A stretch of 64,000 nt of DNA from Paracoccus haematequi (GTDB taxonomy: Bacteria > Pseudomonadota > Alphaproteobacteria > Rhodobacterales > Rhodobacteraceae). The position numbers and the translations under genes are program-made. Below the pieces are notes generated by a model that had not been told where the DNA came from, made no database searches, and was given only the letters and a program-made list of their open reading frames with translations. The stretch covers positions 1-64,000 of the forward strand of contig NZ_UZWE01000023.1 of the NCBI RefSeq assembly GCF_900631945.1, in the 5' to 3' direction. Below are positions 55,009 through 63,839 of this stretch, in pieces (the stretch's first letter is position 1; each line of letters starts with the position of its first letter).

Positions 55009-55673
55009 GCGAGGACGGCCACCCCGCGCCGATCCTCACCGCGCATCGCGCCGGGCTGCTGGGCTGCCGGTCCTGCGGCCGCGTCTGGCCCCAGGACCGG
55101 CAAACCTGCGACCGCTGCGGCGCGGATCTGGTGCCGCCCGACCGCCGGGGCCTGCAAAAGGTCTGGGCCTGGTGGGCCGCCGGGCTGATCATGTACGTCC
55201 CCGCCAACCTGTTTCCGATGATGCGGACCCAGACCTTCGCCGGGCTGCAAGGCAGTTCCGAAGCGACGATCCTGCAAGGCGTGGTCGAACTGATGCATTA
55301 CGGCAATTACGACATCGCCATCATCGTCTTCGTCGCCTCGGTCGTGGTGCCGGTGGCCAAGTTCCTGGCGATCGCCTGGCTGGCGATGGTTGCGGGACGG
55401 CCCGCGACGGTCGAACAGGCCCATACCCGGCTGAAAATCTATGAGGTGGTGGAATTCATCGGCCGCTGGTCGATGATCGACGTGTTCGTGGTGGCGATCC
55501 TGTCGGCCCTGGTGCAACTGGGCTTCGTCGCATCCATCCATCCCGGCCCTGCCGCAGTGTCCTTTGCGCTGTCTGTTGCCTTCACCATGCTTTCCGCGCA
55601 AAGCTTTGATCCAAGACTGATCTGGCGCGGGCTTCCGCTGCGCAGCCGGACGGCCACCGAGGGGCAGGACTGA
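55005..55673 (+). CDS. pqiA: PqiA-type membrane protein, second copy
   Basis: A protein of 222 residues with CRSCGRVWP and CDRCGADLV as metal-binding pairs and four membrane helices, including MYVPANLFPMM, a mark of the PqiA family. It is the other half of the duplicated PqiA of E. coli, here as a separate gene. It ends 7 bp before pqiB. Confidence 0.9.
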   Translation: MSEDGHPAPILTAHRAGLLGCRSCGRVWPQDRQTCDRCGADLVPPDRRGLQKVWAWWAAGLIMYVPANLFPMMRTQTFAGLQGSSEATILQGVVELMHYGNYDIAIIVFVASVVVPVAKFLAIAWLAMVAGRPATVEQAHTRLKIYEVVEFIGRWSMIDVFVVAILSALVQLGFVASIHPGPAAVSFALSVAFTMLSAQSFDPRLIWRGLPLRSRTATEGQD

Positions 55674-55680
55674 CACCGCG

Positions 55681-57720
55681 ATGACCGACACGCCGCCGCT
55701 GAAACCGGCAAGCCCTGTGCGCAAGACCGCTGCGCGCGCCGCCCAAGCCGGGATCAATGTCATCTGGCTGGTCCCGATCGTCGCCCTGATCGTGACGCTG
55801 GGCATTGCCTGGAACGCCTATGCCGATCGGGGCGAGGTGATCGAGGTCGAATTCGCCGACGCGACCGGCGTGACGCCCGGAGAAACCGCGTTGCGCTTCC
55901 GCGAGATCACCGTGGGCCAGGTCGAATCCGTCAGCTTCACCTCGGATCTGTCGCGCGTGGTGGTCAAGATCCGCGTGGACAAGGACGTCGCCCCCTATAT
56001 CGACGCCGAGGCGTCGTTCTGGATCGTCCGCCCGCAGGTCACGGCCCAGGGCGTGACGCGCCTGGACACGGTGCTGACCGGATCCTTCATCGAAGGCTAT
56101 TGGGACGCGAACGTGACCGCGCCCCAAGACCATTTCGTCGGGCTGGACCGTGCGCCGCTGATCCGCGTGGATACGCCCGGCACCCAGGTCACGCTGTCGA
56201 TGGAAAACGCCGACGGCATCAGCGAGGGCGCGCCGGTCCTGTATCGGGGGGTCCAGGTCGGGCGGATGGAAAACCTGCGCCTGGCCGACACCGAGGATCA
56301 GGTCATCGCCGACGCCTTCATCGAGGCGCCGCATGACAAGCGGCTGACCACCTCGACCGTGTTCTGGGACACCTCGGGATTCTCGCTGTCGCTGGGGGCG
56401 TCGGGCGTGTCCTTCAACGTGAACTCGCTGTCCTCGGTCCTGCAAGGCGGGGTGGCCTTCGACACCCTTGTCAGCGGCGGCCGCCCGGTCGAGCCGGGCC
56501 ATGTCTATGTCCTGCAACCCGACGAGGAGACCGCCCGCAACGACATCCTGGCCAGCGAGAGCGGCGAGCCGCTGCGCATCGCCATGCTGATCGACGATTC
56601 CCTGCAAGGGCTGGCCAAGGGCGCGGATGTGCAGTTCCAGGGGCTGCGGGTGGGTCAGGTCACCGATCTGGCGGTGACGCTGGACCAGCCCGGCGGCGAC
56701 ATCCGGCAGGCCGTGACCCTGGCGATCTCGCCCGCGCGGCTGGGCCTGGGCGCCGAGGCCACGCCTGAAGACGCGCTGGCCTTCCTGCAACAGGCGGTGG
56801 CCGACGGGCTGCGCGCGCGTGTCGCCAGCGCCGGGTTCCTGGGCACCTCGCTGAAGGTCGAATTGGTCGAAATCCCGGATGCCGAACCGGCCAGCATCGA
56901 CCTGGACGCAGAACCGAACCCGATCATCCCCTCGGTCGCGGGCGACCTGGACGATTTCAGCGCCAGCGCCCAGGGATTCATGGCCCGCATCGGCAACCTG
57001 CCGTTCGAGGAGGTCTTGCGGTCGGCCACCGACATGATGAACAGCATCACCGCCATCGCCAGTTCCGACGACACCCGCGCCATCCCCGAGGCCCTGCGGC
57101 AGACGCTGGACCAGACGCGCGGCGCCGCGACCGACATCGGCACCATGGCCCGCGATCTGCGCGACAACGGCACGGCCGAAAACATCGCCCGCCTGGTCAA
57201 TGAAGCCGCCGCCGCCGCCGAGGCGGTCAAGCTGGCCGCCGCCGATGCCCCCGCGATGGTCGAGCAGATCGACGCGGCTGCGGCCGCGGTCGAGGAATTC
57301 AACTTTTCGGAAATCAGCGCCCAGGCCGAAGGCATTCTGGCCGATCTGCGCGCCATGCTGGGCAGCGAGGATGCCGAGCAACTGCCGCGCAACCTGTCCG
57401 ACACGCTGGAAGCCGCATCGGGCCTGCTGAACGACCTGCGCGACGGCGATGCGGCGGGCAGCCTGAACGACGCCCTGGACAGCGCCAGCACCGCCGCCGA
57501 CCAGGTGGCGCAATCCGTGCAGCGCCTGCCGCAACTGATCCAGCGGCTGGAGGCGACGGCGGCGCGGGCGGACGGGGTGCTGGCGTCCTATGGCGACCGT
57601 TCGGCCTTCAACACCGAGGCGATCAACATGCTGCGCGAACTGCGCCGCGCGACGGCGGCCTTCGGCTCGCTGGCCCGGCTGATCGAACGCAACCCCCGCG
57701 CCTTCATTCTGGGACGATGA
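55681..57720 (+). CDS. pqiB: PqiB MCE-domain lipid transport protein
   Basis: A protein of 679 residues: a membrane anchor at about 22-44, then three MCE domains at about 50-150, 160-275 and 295-390, each with an LRFREITVGQVESV-like core. A long helical C-terminal part (about 410-679) is rich in Ala and in heptad-like repeats and would form the needle that spans the periplasm. In E. coli it makes a hexameric tube between the membranes. Confidence 0.93.
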   Translation: MTDTPPLKPASPVRKTAARAAQAGINVIWLVPIVALIVTLGIAWNAYADRGEVIEVEFADATGVTPGETALRFREITVGQVESVSFTSDLSRVVVKIRVDKDVAPYIDAEASFWIVRPQVTAQGVTRLDTVLTGSFIEGYWDANVTAPQDHFVGLDRAPLIRVDTPGTQVTLSMENADGISEGAPVLYRGVQVGRMENLRLADTEDQVIADAFIEAPHDKRLTTSTVFWDTSGFSLSLGASGVSFNVNSLSSVLQGGVAFDTLVSGGRPVEPGHVYVLQPDEETARNDILASESGEPLRIAMLIDDSLQGLAKGADVQFQGLRVGQVTDLAVTLDQPGGDIRQAVTLAISPARLGLGAEATPEDALAFLQQAVADGLRARVASAGFLGTSLKVELVEIPDAEPASIDLDAEPNPIIPSVAGDLDDFSASAQGFMARIGNLPFEEVLRSATDMMNSITAIASSDDTRAIPEALRQTLDQTRGAATDIGTMARDLRDNGTAENIARLVNEAAAAAEAVKLAAADAPAMVEQIDAAAAAVEEFNFSEISAQAEGILADLRAMLGSEDAEQLPRNLSDTLEAASGLLNDLRDGDAAGSLNDALDSASTAADQVAQSVQRLPQLIQRLEATAARADGVLASYGDRSAFNTEAINMLRELRRATAAFGSLARLIERNPRAFILGR

Positions 57721-57721
57721 C

Positions 57722-58354
57722 ATGACCCACCGCCTGCCGCTTGTCCTTGCCTGCCTTGGCCTTCTGGGGCTGTCCGCCTGTTCCGACCCGGAAAAGACCG
57801 CGCGCTACCTGATCGACCCGCCGCTGACGGGGGGACAGGTGCCCAACCGCCTGGGCAGCGCCGAACTGAAGGACGTGTCGCTGCCCGAATACGCGTCCGC
57901 CCAGGAAGTCGCCTTCCAGACCCAGGATGGCGCCGTGCGGTCGAACCCCGACAACCTGTGGGCCGACAATCCGCAGCGCGCCTTTACCCTGTCGCTGGCG
58001 CGGGCCATTTCGGACGTTTCGGGCGCGACGGTGATCGGCGAACCCTGGCCGCTGGCCGAACCGCCCCAGCGGGTGCTGGAGGTTCGCGTCGAAAAGGCCC
58101 TGGCCCAGGCCAACGGCGTCTATCGCCTGTCGGGGCGCTATTTCGTGGCGGACGATGCCAGCGGCGGGGCGAACCACGCCCGCAGCTTCGACATTTCCGT
58201 GCCGATGGGAACATCCAGCCCTGCGGCCTCGGCTGCGTCTGCGTCATCGGCCATCATGCTGCTGGCCCAGCAGATCGCCACCCTGTCGGGTCCGGGCCGC
58301 ACCATCGCCACCACCGCGCCCGCCGATCCCTTCGCCCTGGATCCGCTGTTCTGA
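57722..58354 (+). CDS. pqiC: PqiC outer-membrane lipoprotein
   Basis: A protein of 210 residues with a lipoprotein signal (LGLSAC, lipidated Cys20) and the ABC-type auxiliary lipoprotein domain (DUF330) typical of PqiC: YLIDPPL near the N terminus and VLEVRVEKALAQANGVYRLSGRYFV. It would receive the PqiB needle at the outer membrane. One bp after pqiB. Confidence 0.92.
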   Translation: MTHRLPLVLACLGLLGLSACSDPEKTARYLIDPPLTGGQVPNRLGSAELKDVSLPEYASAQEVAFQTQDGAVRSNPDNLWADNPQRAFTLSLARAISDVSGATVIGEPWPLAEPPQRVLEVRVEKALAQANGVYRLSGRYFVADDASGGANHARSFDISVPMGTSSPAASAASASSAIMLLAQQIATLSGPGRTIATTAPADPFALDPLF

Positions 58355-58369
58355 GGGGCAGGAAAAAAA

Positions 58370-58399
58370 TTGGCGGATGGTCGAAAAACCATCCGCCAA
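58370..58399 (-). terminator. Intrinsic terminator between pqiC and the convergent gene
   Basis: A perfect 12-bp stem (TTGGCGGATGGT/ACCATCCGCCAA) with a 6-base loop. On the minus strand it is followed by seven T, a classic Rho-independent terminator for the gene ending at 58428. On the plus strand, 16 bp after pqiC, the same stem may also stop the pqi transcript, but without a T-run. Confidence 0.85.
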
Positions 58400-58427
58400 C
58401 CAACCCGCAAGGGACAGGGAACACCGT

Positions 58428-58892
58428 TTAAACAGAGGGACTTGGCGGGCTATCCCGATCCCGGTAATCGCCGGGGCAGGATCCAGGGTCGCAGCCCGGT
58501 TCGGCGCGGCCCATGACGCGCACGATAACCGGCAGCACGAACTGGTCGAAGCACCCCCGGTCGGGCGCGAAGGCACCGGGACGCCCGACGCCTCCGCAAT
58601 CTTCGCAATCCTCGATGCCGCCCCAGCAATTCGGGCAGGCACCCAGGGCGCAGGCCAGCATCTCGACATGATCGACAAGAAGCCGGTTCTCCTGCTCGAG
58701 CCGCCGGAATGCGGCCCAGGTGGGGCGGTCGGCCTCGGCGAGAGGAGCGCCGAATCCTGATCGTCCCGGCACCGCCGCCATCAGGCCGTCTGGCGTCTGG
58801 ACCGGCGCATTCCGCGCACCCCCCGGTCCATCGCCCAGAAGCTGAAGCGCGGCGATCACGTTGTTGAAATTCGGAATTGTGTCACCCGGCAT
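58428..58892 (-). CDS. Small protein with a CxxC-x6-CxxC zinc-ribbon-like motif
   Basis: A protein of 154 residues. A short helical segment (about 58-82, FRRLEQENRLLVDHVEMLAC) leads into CPNCWGGIEDCEDCGGVG with Cys 86, 89, 96 and 99, which should bind one zinc ion, as in DnaJ-type knuckles. A conserved-looking GAFAPDRGCFDQFVLPVI part follows, and the C-terminal tail is Pro/Ser/Asp-rich. A strong AGGAGG site fixes the start. It lies 151 bp after the protease gene in the same direction and ends at a strong terminator. No known function. Confidence 0.8.
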   Translation of the reverse strand: MPGDTIPNFNNVIAALQLLGDGPGGARNAPVQTPDGLMAAVPGRSGFGAPLAEADRPTWAAFRRLEQENRLLVDHVEMLACALGACPNCWGGIEDCEDCGGVGRPGAFAPDRGCFDQFVLPVIVRVMGRAEPGCDPGSCPGDYRDRDSPPSPSV

Positions 58893-59043
58893 GTCGTTCT
58901 TTCCTCCTGCTGCTGCCAAGCGAGGCGTCACCCCGTGCGACCGATGATCGGTTACAATGGAATCACTTTGGGCCGAGGCCGTGAAACCGGCGTGAATCCC
59001 GGCGGCCCTGTTGCCCGGACGGCGTGAAATGCGCAGGGGCGGA

Positions 59044-60798
59044 TCAGAATTCGGGGAAGCGCGCCGGAAAATCGACGACCGGGGTGGGCGCGTGCCGTGC
59101 CGACTGGCTTTCGGCCAGCCGGCGGATCGCGGCGCGGCTGTCCAGCACCTTGCCCTGGGACAGTTGCAGGGCCATCCATCGCGCCAGTTGCGGCGCGGCC
59201 AGCGAGGTGCCCGACGACAGGGCAAAGCTGCCGCTGTCGCGCCCGCGCACGATCATGCAGGCATTGTTTTCCGCCTGATCGACGGGCGCCAGGCAATCGC
59301 CCGGCTGCGTGTCGTTCAGCAGCGCGGTCGGCACCGTCGCCCGTTCGTTCCGCCGATAGGCCGATCCGCCCCGCAGCGGCCAGTCGCCGGTGGCATAGGT
59401 GTTGACCGTATCGGTGCGGATCGCCAGGGGATCGCCGCCGTTCTGGGCATCCGTCAGGATCGGGAATCCCCTTGCGTCGCAGTTGCGATAGGCGGGATCG
59501 TGGAACCAGCTTTGCAGCGCGCCCCGGCGAAAGCCCCGGATCACCGCGTCGCGCTGCGCGGACAGGTCGTAAAGGCCGTCGGGCGCCCCCTCGGCGATCT
59601 GGATCCGCCATTCGCCGGGCGGGGCGAACGGCTCTCTCAGGCGTTCGGGGCAGGTGGGCAGGGCGATCGCCACGATGCCGTCGCGCCACCGCCCGTCGCG
59701 CAGGCGGTGCGGCGTGTAATAGGCGCGCGCCAGCGGCCTGCCGTCCGGGTCCGACAGGACCGAATATTGCCAGGGCAGGGTCAGGGCGGTCGTGGCGGGC
59801 GCCCGGCCCGGCGCGGTCAGGGTGATCTGCAAGTCGCCGCGCGGGGCGTGATCCTGGGGCGGGCCCCAGATCTCGATCGCGTTGAAGGTCGTGTCGCCGG
59901 GCGGCAGGCGCCAGCCGATCTGCTGGCCGGGCCGCAGCCGCGCGCGCAGCCGGTCCTGCCGGTGGTTGCCCGAGGGCAGGACGAAGCGCACCGGCCCCAG
60001 GTCGTCCGCCTGCCGGGCAGAGACCGCGTCCATGAACCGTTCGATCAGCGTGGATCCGTCGCGCGGCCCGGCGGTCAGGCCCAGGCTGACATTGATCACC
60101 ACCGGCAGCCGGACCGACCCGTGTGGAAGCCCGCCCTGCCGTTCGATGAACCGGCACAGGCGGCGGGCGCGGGTGATGATGAACAGGATCCCCGTCAGGA
60201 TCGGCAGCGGCGCCAAGACGCCCGAGGAATCGGCCGTGATCCGCGGCGGCAGGCAGACCGCGATCAGCGGATGGTTCCTCGCCCGGCTGTCCGCGGGATC
60301 GAAGCCCGCCGCCAGCGTCGCCACCGCCGCGCCATGGCCGGTTTCGAACGCGCCCGACGGAATCGCCGGGTGGGCCAGATCGACCGCCCCGGTCAGGCGA
60401 TAGATCGCGTCCTCGCCCGGCAGATCGCCGGTGGCGGCGCGGGCCAGCAGTTCCGACAACTCGGCCCCGCGCCATTCGGCGCCCGACGGCAGGTCGCCGC
60501 CCCGATCCGACCGGAACCGTGCATCCTGCAACCAGACCGAGGCCGTGCGCGACAGGTTCCCCGGCAGCGTGAACCGCTGGTGGACAAAGGGGATCGCGTC
60601 GTCGATCACCCCGATGATGCAGCCGGTGCCTGGATCGGGCAGCGCCTGGGGCGACAGAAATTCCCAGGCGGGATCGTCCGGATCCGCGTTTTCCCAGTCG
60701 CGGTCCAGCGGATTGGCCGACCCTTCCGACAGCAGGCCCGCCGGATCGTCCAGGAGTCCCTGGAAGGCCGACAGGATGGCCATGGCCAAGGCCGTCAT
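59044..60798 (-). CDS. Cytoplasmic subtilisin-like serine protease (S8)
   Basis: A protein of 584 residues with the subtilase triad in order: Asp66 in GVIDDAIPF, His155 in ETGHGAAVATLAAG and Ser532 in SSGTSLAAPQLARW; an oxyanion Asn is likely in the FVLPSGNHRQ segment. The catalytic Ser is far from the His because about 200 extra residues, probably a beta-sandwich insert, lie at about 290-480. No signal peptide or pro-domain is seen, so it should act in the cytoplasm. It overlaps the next gene upstream by 4 bp. The target is unknown; the neighbours suggest a multi-protein system. Confidence 0.88.
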   Translation of the reverse strand: MTALAMAILSAFQGLLDDPAGLLSEGSANPLDRDWENADPDDPAWEFLSPQALPDPGTGCIIGVIDDAIPFVHQRFTLPGNLSRTASVWLQDARFRSDRGGDLPSGAEWRGAELSELLARAATGDLPGEDAIYRLTGAVDLAHPAIPSGAFETGHGAAVATLAAGFDPADSRARNHPLIAVCLPPRITADSSGVLAPLPILTGILFIITRARRLCRFIERQGGLPHGSVRLPVVINVSLGLTAGPRDGSTLIERFMDAVSARQADDLGPVRFVLPSGNHRQDRLRARLRPGQQIGWRLPPGDTTFNAIEIWGPPQDHAPRGDLQITLTAPGRAPATTALTLPWQYSVLSDPDGRPLARAYYTPHRLRDGRWRDGIVAIALPTCPERLREPFAPPGEWRIQIAEGAPDGLYDLSAQRDAVIRGFRRGALQSWFHDPAYRNCDARGFPILTDAQNGGDPLAIRTDTVNTYATGDWPLRGGSAYRRNERATVPTALLNDTQPGDCLAPVDQAENNACMIVRGRDSGSFALSSGTSLAAPQLARWMALQLSQGKVLDSRAAIRRLAESQSARHAPTPVVDFPARFPEF

Positions 60799-61019
60799 TC
60801 GAAGCTCTGCCGGATCAGGGCCTGCACCGCCCGTTCCATCTGTCCGGGCAGATCCGTGCCCGCGTCGGGCCTGTGATCGTCGCGTCGCGGCGCCTCGCCT
60901 CGTTCCGCGCGCAGGTCATGGACATAATGCAGATAGGGCGACATGCCGGTTCGCAGGCTGTCATAGGCGGCGCGCGGTTCGGACCAGCGGGCGGCGGGTG
61001 GATCGGGTTTCAGCTCCAT
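60795..61019 (-). CDS. Small hypothetical protein between phosphatase and protease genes
   Basis: A protein of 74 residues (start at 61019; alternatives at 61031 and 61064 in the same frame). Charged and Arg/Asp/Pro-rich, with an SYLHYVHDLRAERGE-like central helix and a C-terminal helix ending QALIRQSFE. It overlaps the protease gene by 4 bp and the PAP2 gene by about 10 bp, so it is read in a coupled set. It may be an inhibitor or adaptor of the protease; this is a guess from its size and place. Confidence 0.6.
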   Translation of the reverse strand: MELKPDPPAARWSEPRAAYDSLRTGMSPYLHYVHDLRAERGEAPRRDDHRPDAGTDLPGQMERAVQALIRQSFE

Positions 61020-62077
61020 CGGTTCTGCCATTCCTGCCGGGCGCGGTGGCACAGCGCCTGCCACAGGGGGGCCGGGCGGGCGGCGGTCCTGTCGTCGTTG
61101 AACCGGGTCGACGGGTCGTCGCCGTTCATCATCTGGTTCAGGATCTCGGCATGGAAATCGCGCGGTTCCGCCTGGTTGCCGAACAGACTGCCGTCGAATT
61201 CCGCCGAACCCACCGTGCCGCGCAACCCTCGCGCCATCGCATAGCGCCCAAGCTGGATGCCCAGCACCGCGCCTGACGCGCTGTCGGCGGGGAAATGCAC
61301 GCCAGCCACGGTCCGGTTGACCGCGATGCGGCAGGCCAGGCGATAGAGCTGGTCGTCGGGTTTCACCTGCGCATCCGGGTTGGCCAGCAGCGACAGCATG
61401 GTCGCCAGCATGAAGATCTGCGTCGCATGGCCGCTGGGCAGCGCGGGATGGGCCGGTTCGGGGATCAGCGGCTGGATGCGGTCGCTGAACTGGTTCGGCC
61501 GGGGGCAGCCAAGCGCTAGCTTGACCCGCATCACCACGGGCGTGACCAGATCCAGCCCCACCTCCAGCATCTCGGCCAGGGCCGGATTGCGCACGGGGTC
61601 CAGGGGCAGGATGCTGGACAGGAAGGGGATCAGGTGGCGCTGCTGGGCCAGAATCTCGGTCAGGCGGTCCGCGCGCAGTTCGGCATAGGCGGCCACCAGC
61701 GGCGCGGCCTGGCTGAAATCCGCAAGCCCGGGCCGGACGATCCGGGCCAAGGGCACAGGATCCCCGGTCGTGCGCCGGGACAGCGCCATGGCCCGCGCGG
61801 TCTTGCCTGGCGGGGCATCGTCTTCGGACACGAAGACCAGATCCTCCAGCAACTCCGAAAGCATGACGGCATTGCGATAGTCGCGCGCCAGGCGGGGCAG
61901 GCGCGCGGCCAGGTCCAGTTCACCCGCCTGGAAGGGGTCGGGCTTGACGATTTCCGTGCCCGAGATGGCATCCCGCGACCGCATCAGGGCGGCGGCCAGC
62001 AGCGCTTCGTCTGATGTCTGCACTGCGGCGTTCGCGGCTTGGCCGTGCTGACCATGCTGGCCGTGTTGCAGGGGCAT
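61010..62077 (-). CDS. PAP2/vanadium-haloperoxidase-like protein
   Basis: A protein of 355 residues. The C-terminal half has all three motifs: KLALGCPRP (motif 1), ALPSGHATQ (motif 2) and NRTVAGVHFPADS (motif 3), so the phosphate or vanadate site is complete. The N-terminal half is helical, as in vanadium-dependent haloperoxidases, and begins with a His/Gly/Gln repeat (GQHGQHGQ). No signal peptide or membrane helices are obvious, which favours the soluble haloperoxidase-like group over membrane lipid phosphatases. First gene of the minus-strand set; divergent from the regulator at 62175. Confidence 0.85.
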   Translation of the reverse strand: MPLQHGQHGQHGQAANAAVQTSDEALLAAALMRSRDAISGTEIVKPDPFQAGELDLAARLPRLARDYRNAVMLSELLEDLVFVSEDDAPPGKTARAMALSRRTTGDPVPLARIVRPGLADFSQAAPLVAAYAELRADRLTEILAQQRHLIPFLSSILPLDPVRNPALAEMLEVGLDLVTPVVMRVKLALGCPRPNQFSDRIQPLIPEPAHPALPSGHATQIFMLATMLSLLANPDAQVKPDDQLYRLACRIAVNRTVAGVHFPADSASGAVLGIQLGRYAMARGLRGTVGSAEFDGSLFGNQAEPRDFHAEILNQMMNGDDPSTRFNDDRTAARPAPLWQALCHRARQEWQNRWS

Positions 62078-62174
62078 GACGGAACCTCGTCGACTGGGAA
62101 TCGAAAACGCTGTATCTTTGCCGCAAGGGAAAGCGTAACAACGACTCCGGATTTCGCCTATAGCTTTTGTTTGC

Positions 62175-63716
62175 ATGCAGCCGCTTACCCTTCGCCTCAT
62201 GGGCCCTGTCGAACTGACCGGGCCGGGACGCGTGCCGTTGACGCCGCGCGGGATGCGGGCGCGTGGCGCCTTGGCGGTGATGGGCAGCGCGACGGCGATG
62301 CGGGTGCTGCGGGCGCGGTTGCAGGATCTGCTGTTCAGCACACGCGAACCTGAAAACGCCAATGCCAGCCTGCGCCAGGTGCTGCGGGAAATCCGCATCA
62401 GCCTGGCGGACGCGCGCGAGGCCCTGGTCAGCGGGCCGGGATGGGTGGGCCTTGACGGGCAGATGGTCCGGCTGGACATGACCGCCCGGCCCGGCCCGGA
62501 CGGGCAGATGCCGGAATTCGCCGCCGACCTGGACATTCCCGACCCCGAATTCGAGGACTGGCTGCGCGACGCGCGGATGCACGCGGAACAGGCGGTGACC
62601 CCCCAGGCGCCCGAACCGTCGCTGCTGCCGGTCCTGCTGACGGCCGATCCTGTCGCGGGCGACAGCGAAACCGGGGTGATCGCCGCGATGATCCTGGGCG
62701 AGGCGGCGGGCCGGGTCTGCGACCTGGTGCCGATGGTCGCCATGCCCGACCGGGCGGATCCGGGGCAATCGGCCATCGTCCTGTCGGCCGTGGCGAACCG
62801 CCTGGGCCAAGCCGTTCATGTGCTGGTCAAGCTGTCCCACCGGCCCAGCAGCCGGCTGTTCTGGTCGCACAAGTTCGTGCTGGAGCGGGGCGATCTGACC
62901 CCCGCCATGGGCGACTGCACCGCCCAGATCTGCGTGGGCGTCATGCGCGTGCTGGAAGCCCTGCGTACCGTAGACGCGGCGCTGGGCGTGTCCTTCGCCG
63001 ATGTGTTCAGCTTCAACCAGGCGCGGCTTGAACGCGCCGAACACGCCCTGGCGGGCATGGATGACGGGGTCAACGCCTCGCTGACGATGGCCCTGCGGGC
63101 CTGGGTGCGGACCACGCAGGTCTTCGAACGCCTGGTGCCCGACCCCGAGCGAAGCATCCAGGAGGCGCAGGAATTCGCCACCAAGGCGCGCGAGGCCGAT
63201 CCCTACAGCGCGACCGCCCTGGCCGTGGGTTCCGTGGTCGAAGGGTACATGAACCACGGCCAGGTCAGTTTCTGGCTGGCCCAGCAGGCGGTCCAGGCGG
63301 ATGCCCGCAACCCGCTGGCGCGCTATGCCTATTCGCAGGCCCTGACCGACCTGGGCCGCCACAAGGAGGCCCACCGCGAAGCGCGGGCCGGGCTGGCCGA
63401 GGCGCTGTCGGTGCTGAACCCCGCGACCTGGCAGTTGCGGATGGGCATTTCCCTGACCCGGCTGGGCCGCTTTGCCGAGGCCGAGCAGCGGTTCGACGCC
63501 GTCCAGCAGTTCGCGCCGGAAAACCGCCCCTCGCTGCGGTTCCTGGCGGCGCTGCGATACCACCGGCATGACGAACCGGGCGCGCTGGCCGCGCTTCAGG
63601 CGCTGCGCCGGAACGAGCCGGGCTTTTCGCTGGATCTGATGGGCAGCGACAGCTATCCGGTCGCGACCCTGCGTCAGGGCGGGCTGCTGGGGGTCACACG
63701 GTCGGGGCTGATCTAG
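62175..63716 (+). CDS. SARP/BTAD-like regulator with TPR-type C-terminal part
   Basis: A protein of 513 residues. The first 105 residues follow the pattern of an OmpR-type winged helix as in SARP regulators (LTLRLMGPVELTG start, NASLRQVLREIRISLADA, LVSGPGWVGLDG). A middle part (about 130-300) may be a signal domain, and the C-terminal part (about 300-480) has helix pairs like TPR repeats (ADARNPLARYAYSQALTDLGRHKEAHREA, TRLGRFAEAEQRFDAV). Such proteins act as activators. Its divergent place, 97 bp from the PAP2 gene, suggests that it controls the minus-strand set. Confidence 0.75.
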   Translation: MQPLTLRLMGPVELTGPGRVPLTPRGMRARGALAVMGSATAMRVLRARLQDLLFSTREPENANASLRQVLREIRISLADAREALVSGPGWVGLDGQMVRLDMTARPGPDGQMPEFAADLDIPDPEFEDWLRDARMHAEQAVTPQAPEPSLLPVLLTADPVAGDSETGVIAAMILGEAAGRVCDLVPMVAMPDRADPGQSAIVLSAVANRLGQAVHVLVKLSHRPSSRLFWSHKFVLERGDLTPAMGDCTAQICVGVMRVLEALRTVDAALGVSFADVFSFNQARLERAEHALAGMDDGVNASLTMALRAWVRTTQVFERLVPDPERSIQEAQEFATKAREADPYSATALAVGSVVEGYMNHGQVSFWLAQQAVQADARNPLARYAYSQALTDLGRHKEAHREARAGLAEALSVLNPATWQLRMGISLTRLGRFAEAEQRFDAVQQFAPENRPSLRFLAALRYHRHDEPGALAALQALRRNEPGFSLDLMGSDSYPVATLRQGGLLGVTRSGLI

Positions 63717-63793
63717 GCGTCGCCGGCATAGAGCGGCTGGCCGGGCAGGTTCAGCAGGTTGAAATTGGCGATGCTGATGTCTTTGCGGGCCAT
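63713..63793 (-). pseudogene. Remnant of an endonuclease/exonuclease/phosphatase-family gene
   Basis: An ATG at 63793 opens a 26-residue frame, MARKDISIANFNLLNLPGQP and six more residues, then TAG. The start resembles the first strand of the endonuclease/exonuclease/phosphatase (EEP) family (ISIANFNLLNL), which normally continues for 250 residues or more. No continuation is seen beyond the stop, where the regulator gene lies on the other strand. It looks like the 5' stub of a deleted gene; a chance short frame is possible. Confidence 0.4.
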
Positions 63794-63839
63794 CGGAATG
63801 CCTGTCGCGGCCAAAGGGATCGACCGATCATATCACGGA

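Noticed and set aside
54328..55673. Possibility that the two pqiA genes are one gene broken by a frameshift
   Set aside because: Each has its own CxxC pairs and four helices, the ATGA overlap is typical of coupled genes, and a split PqiA arrangement is plausible.
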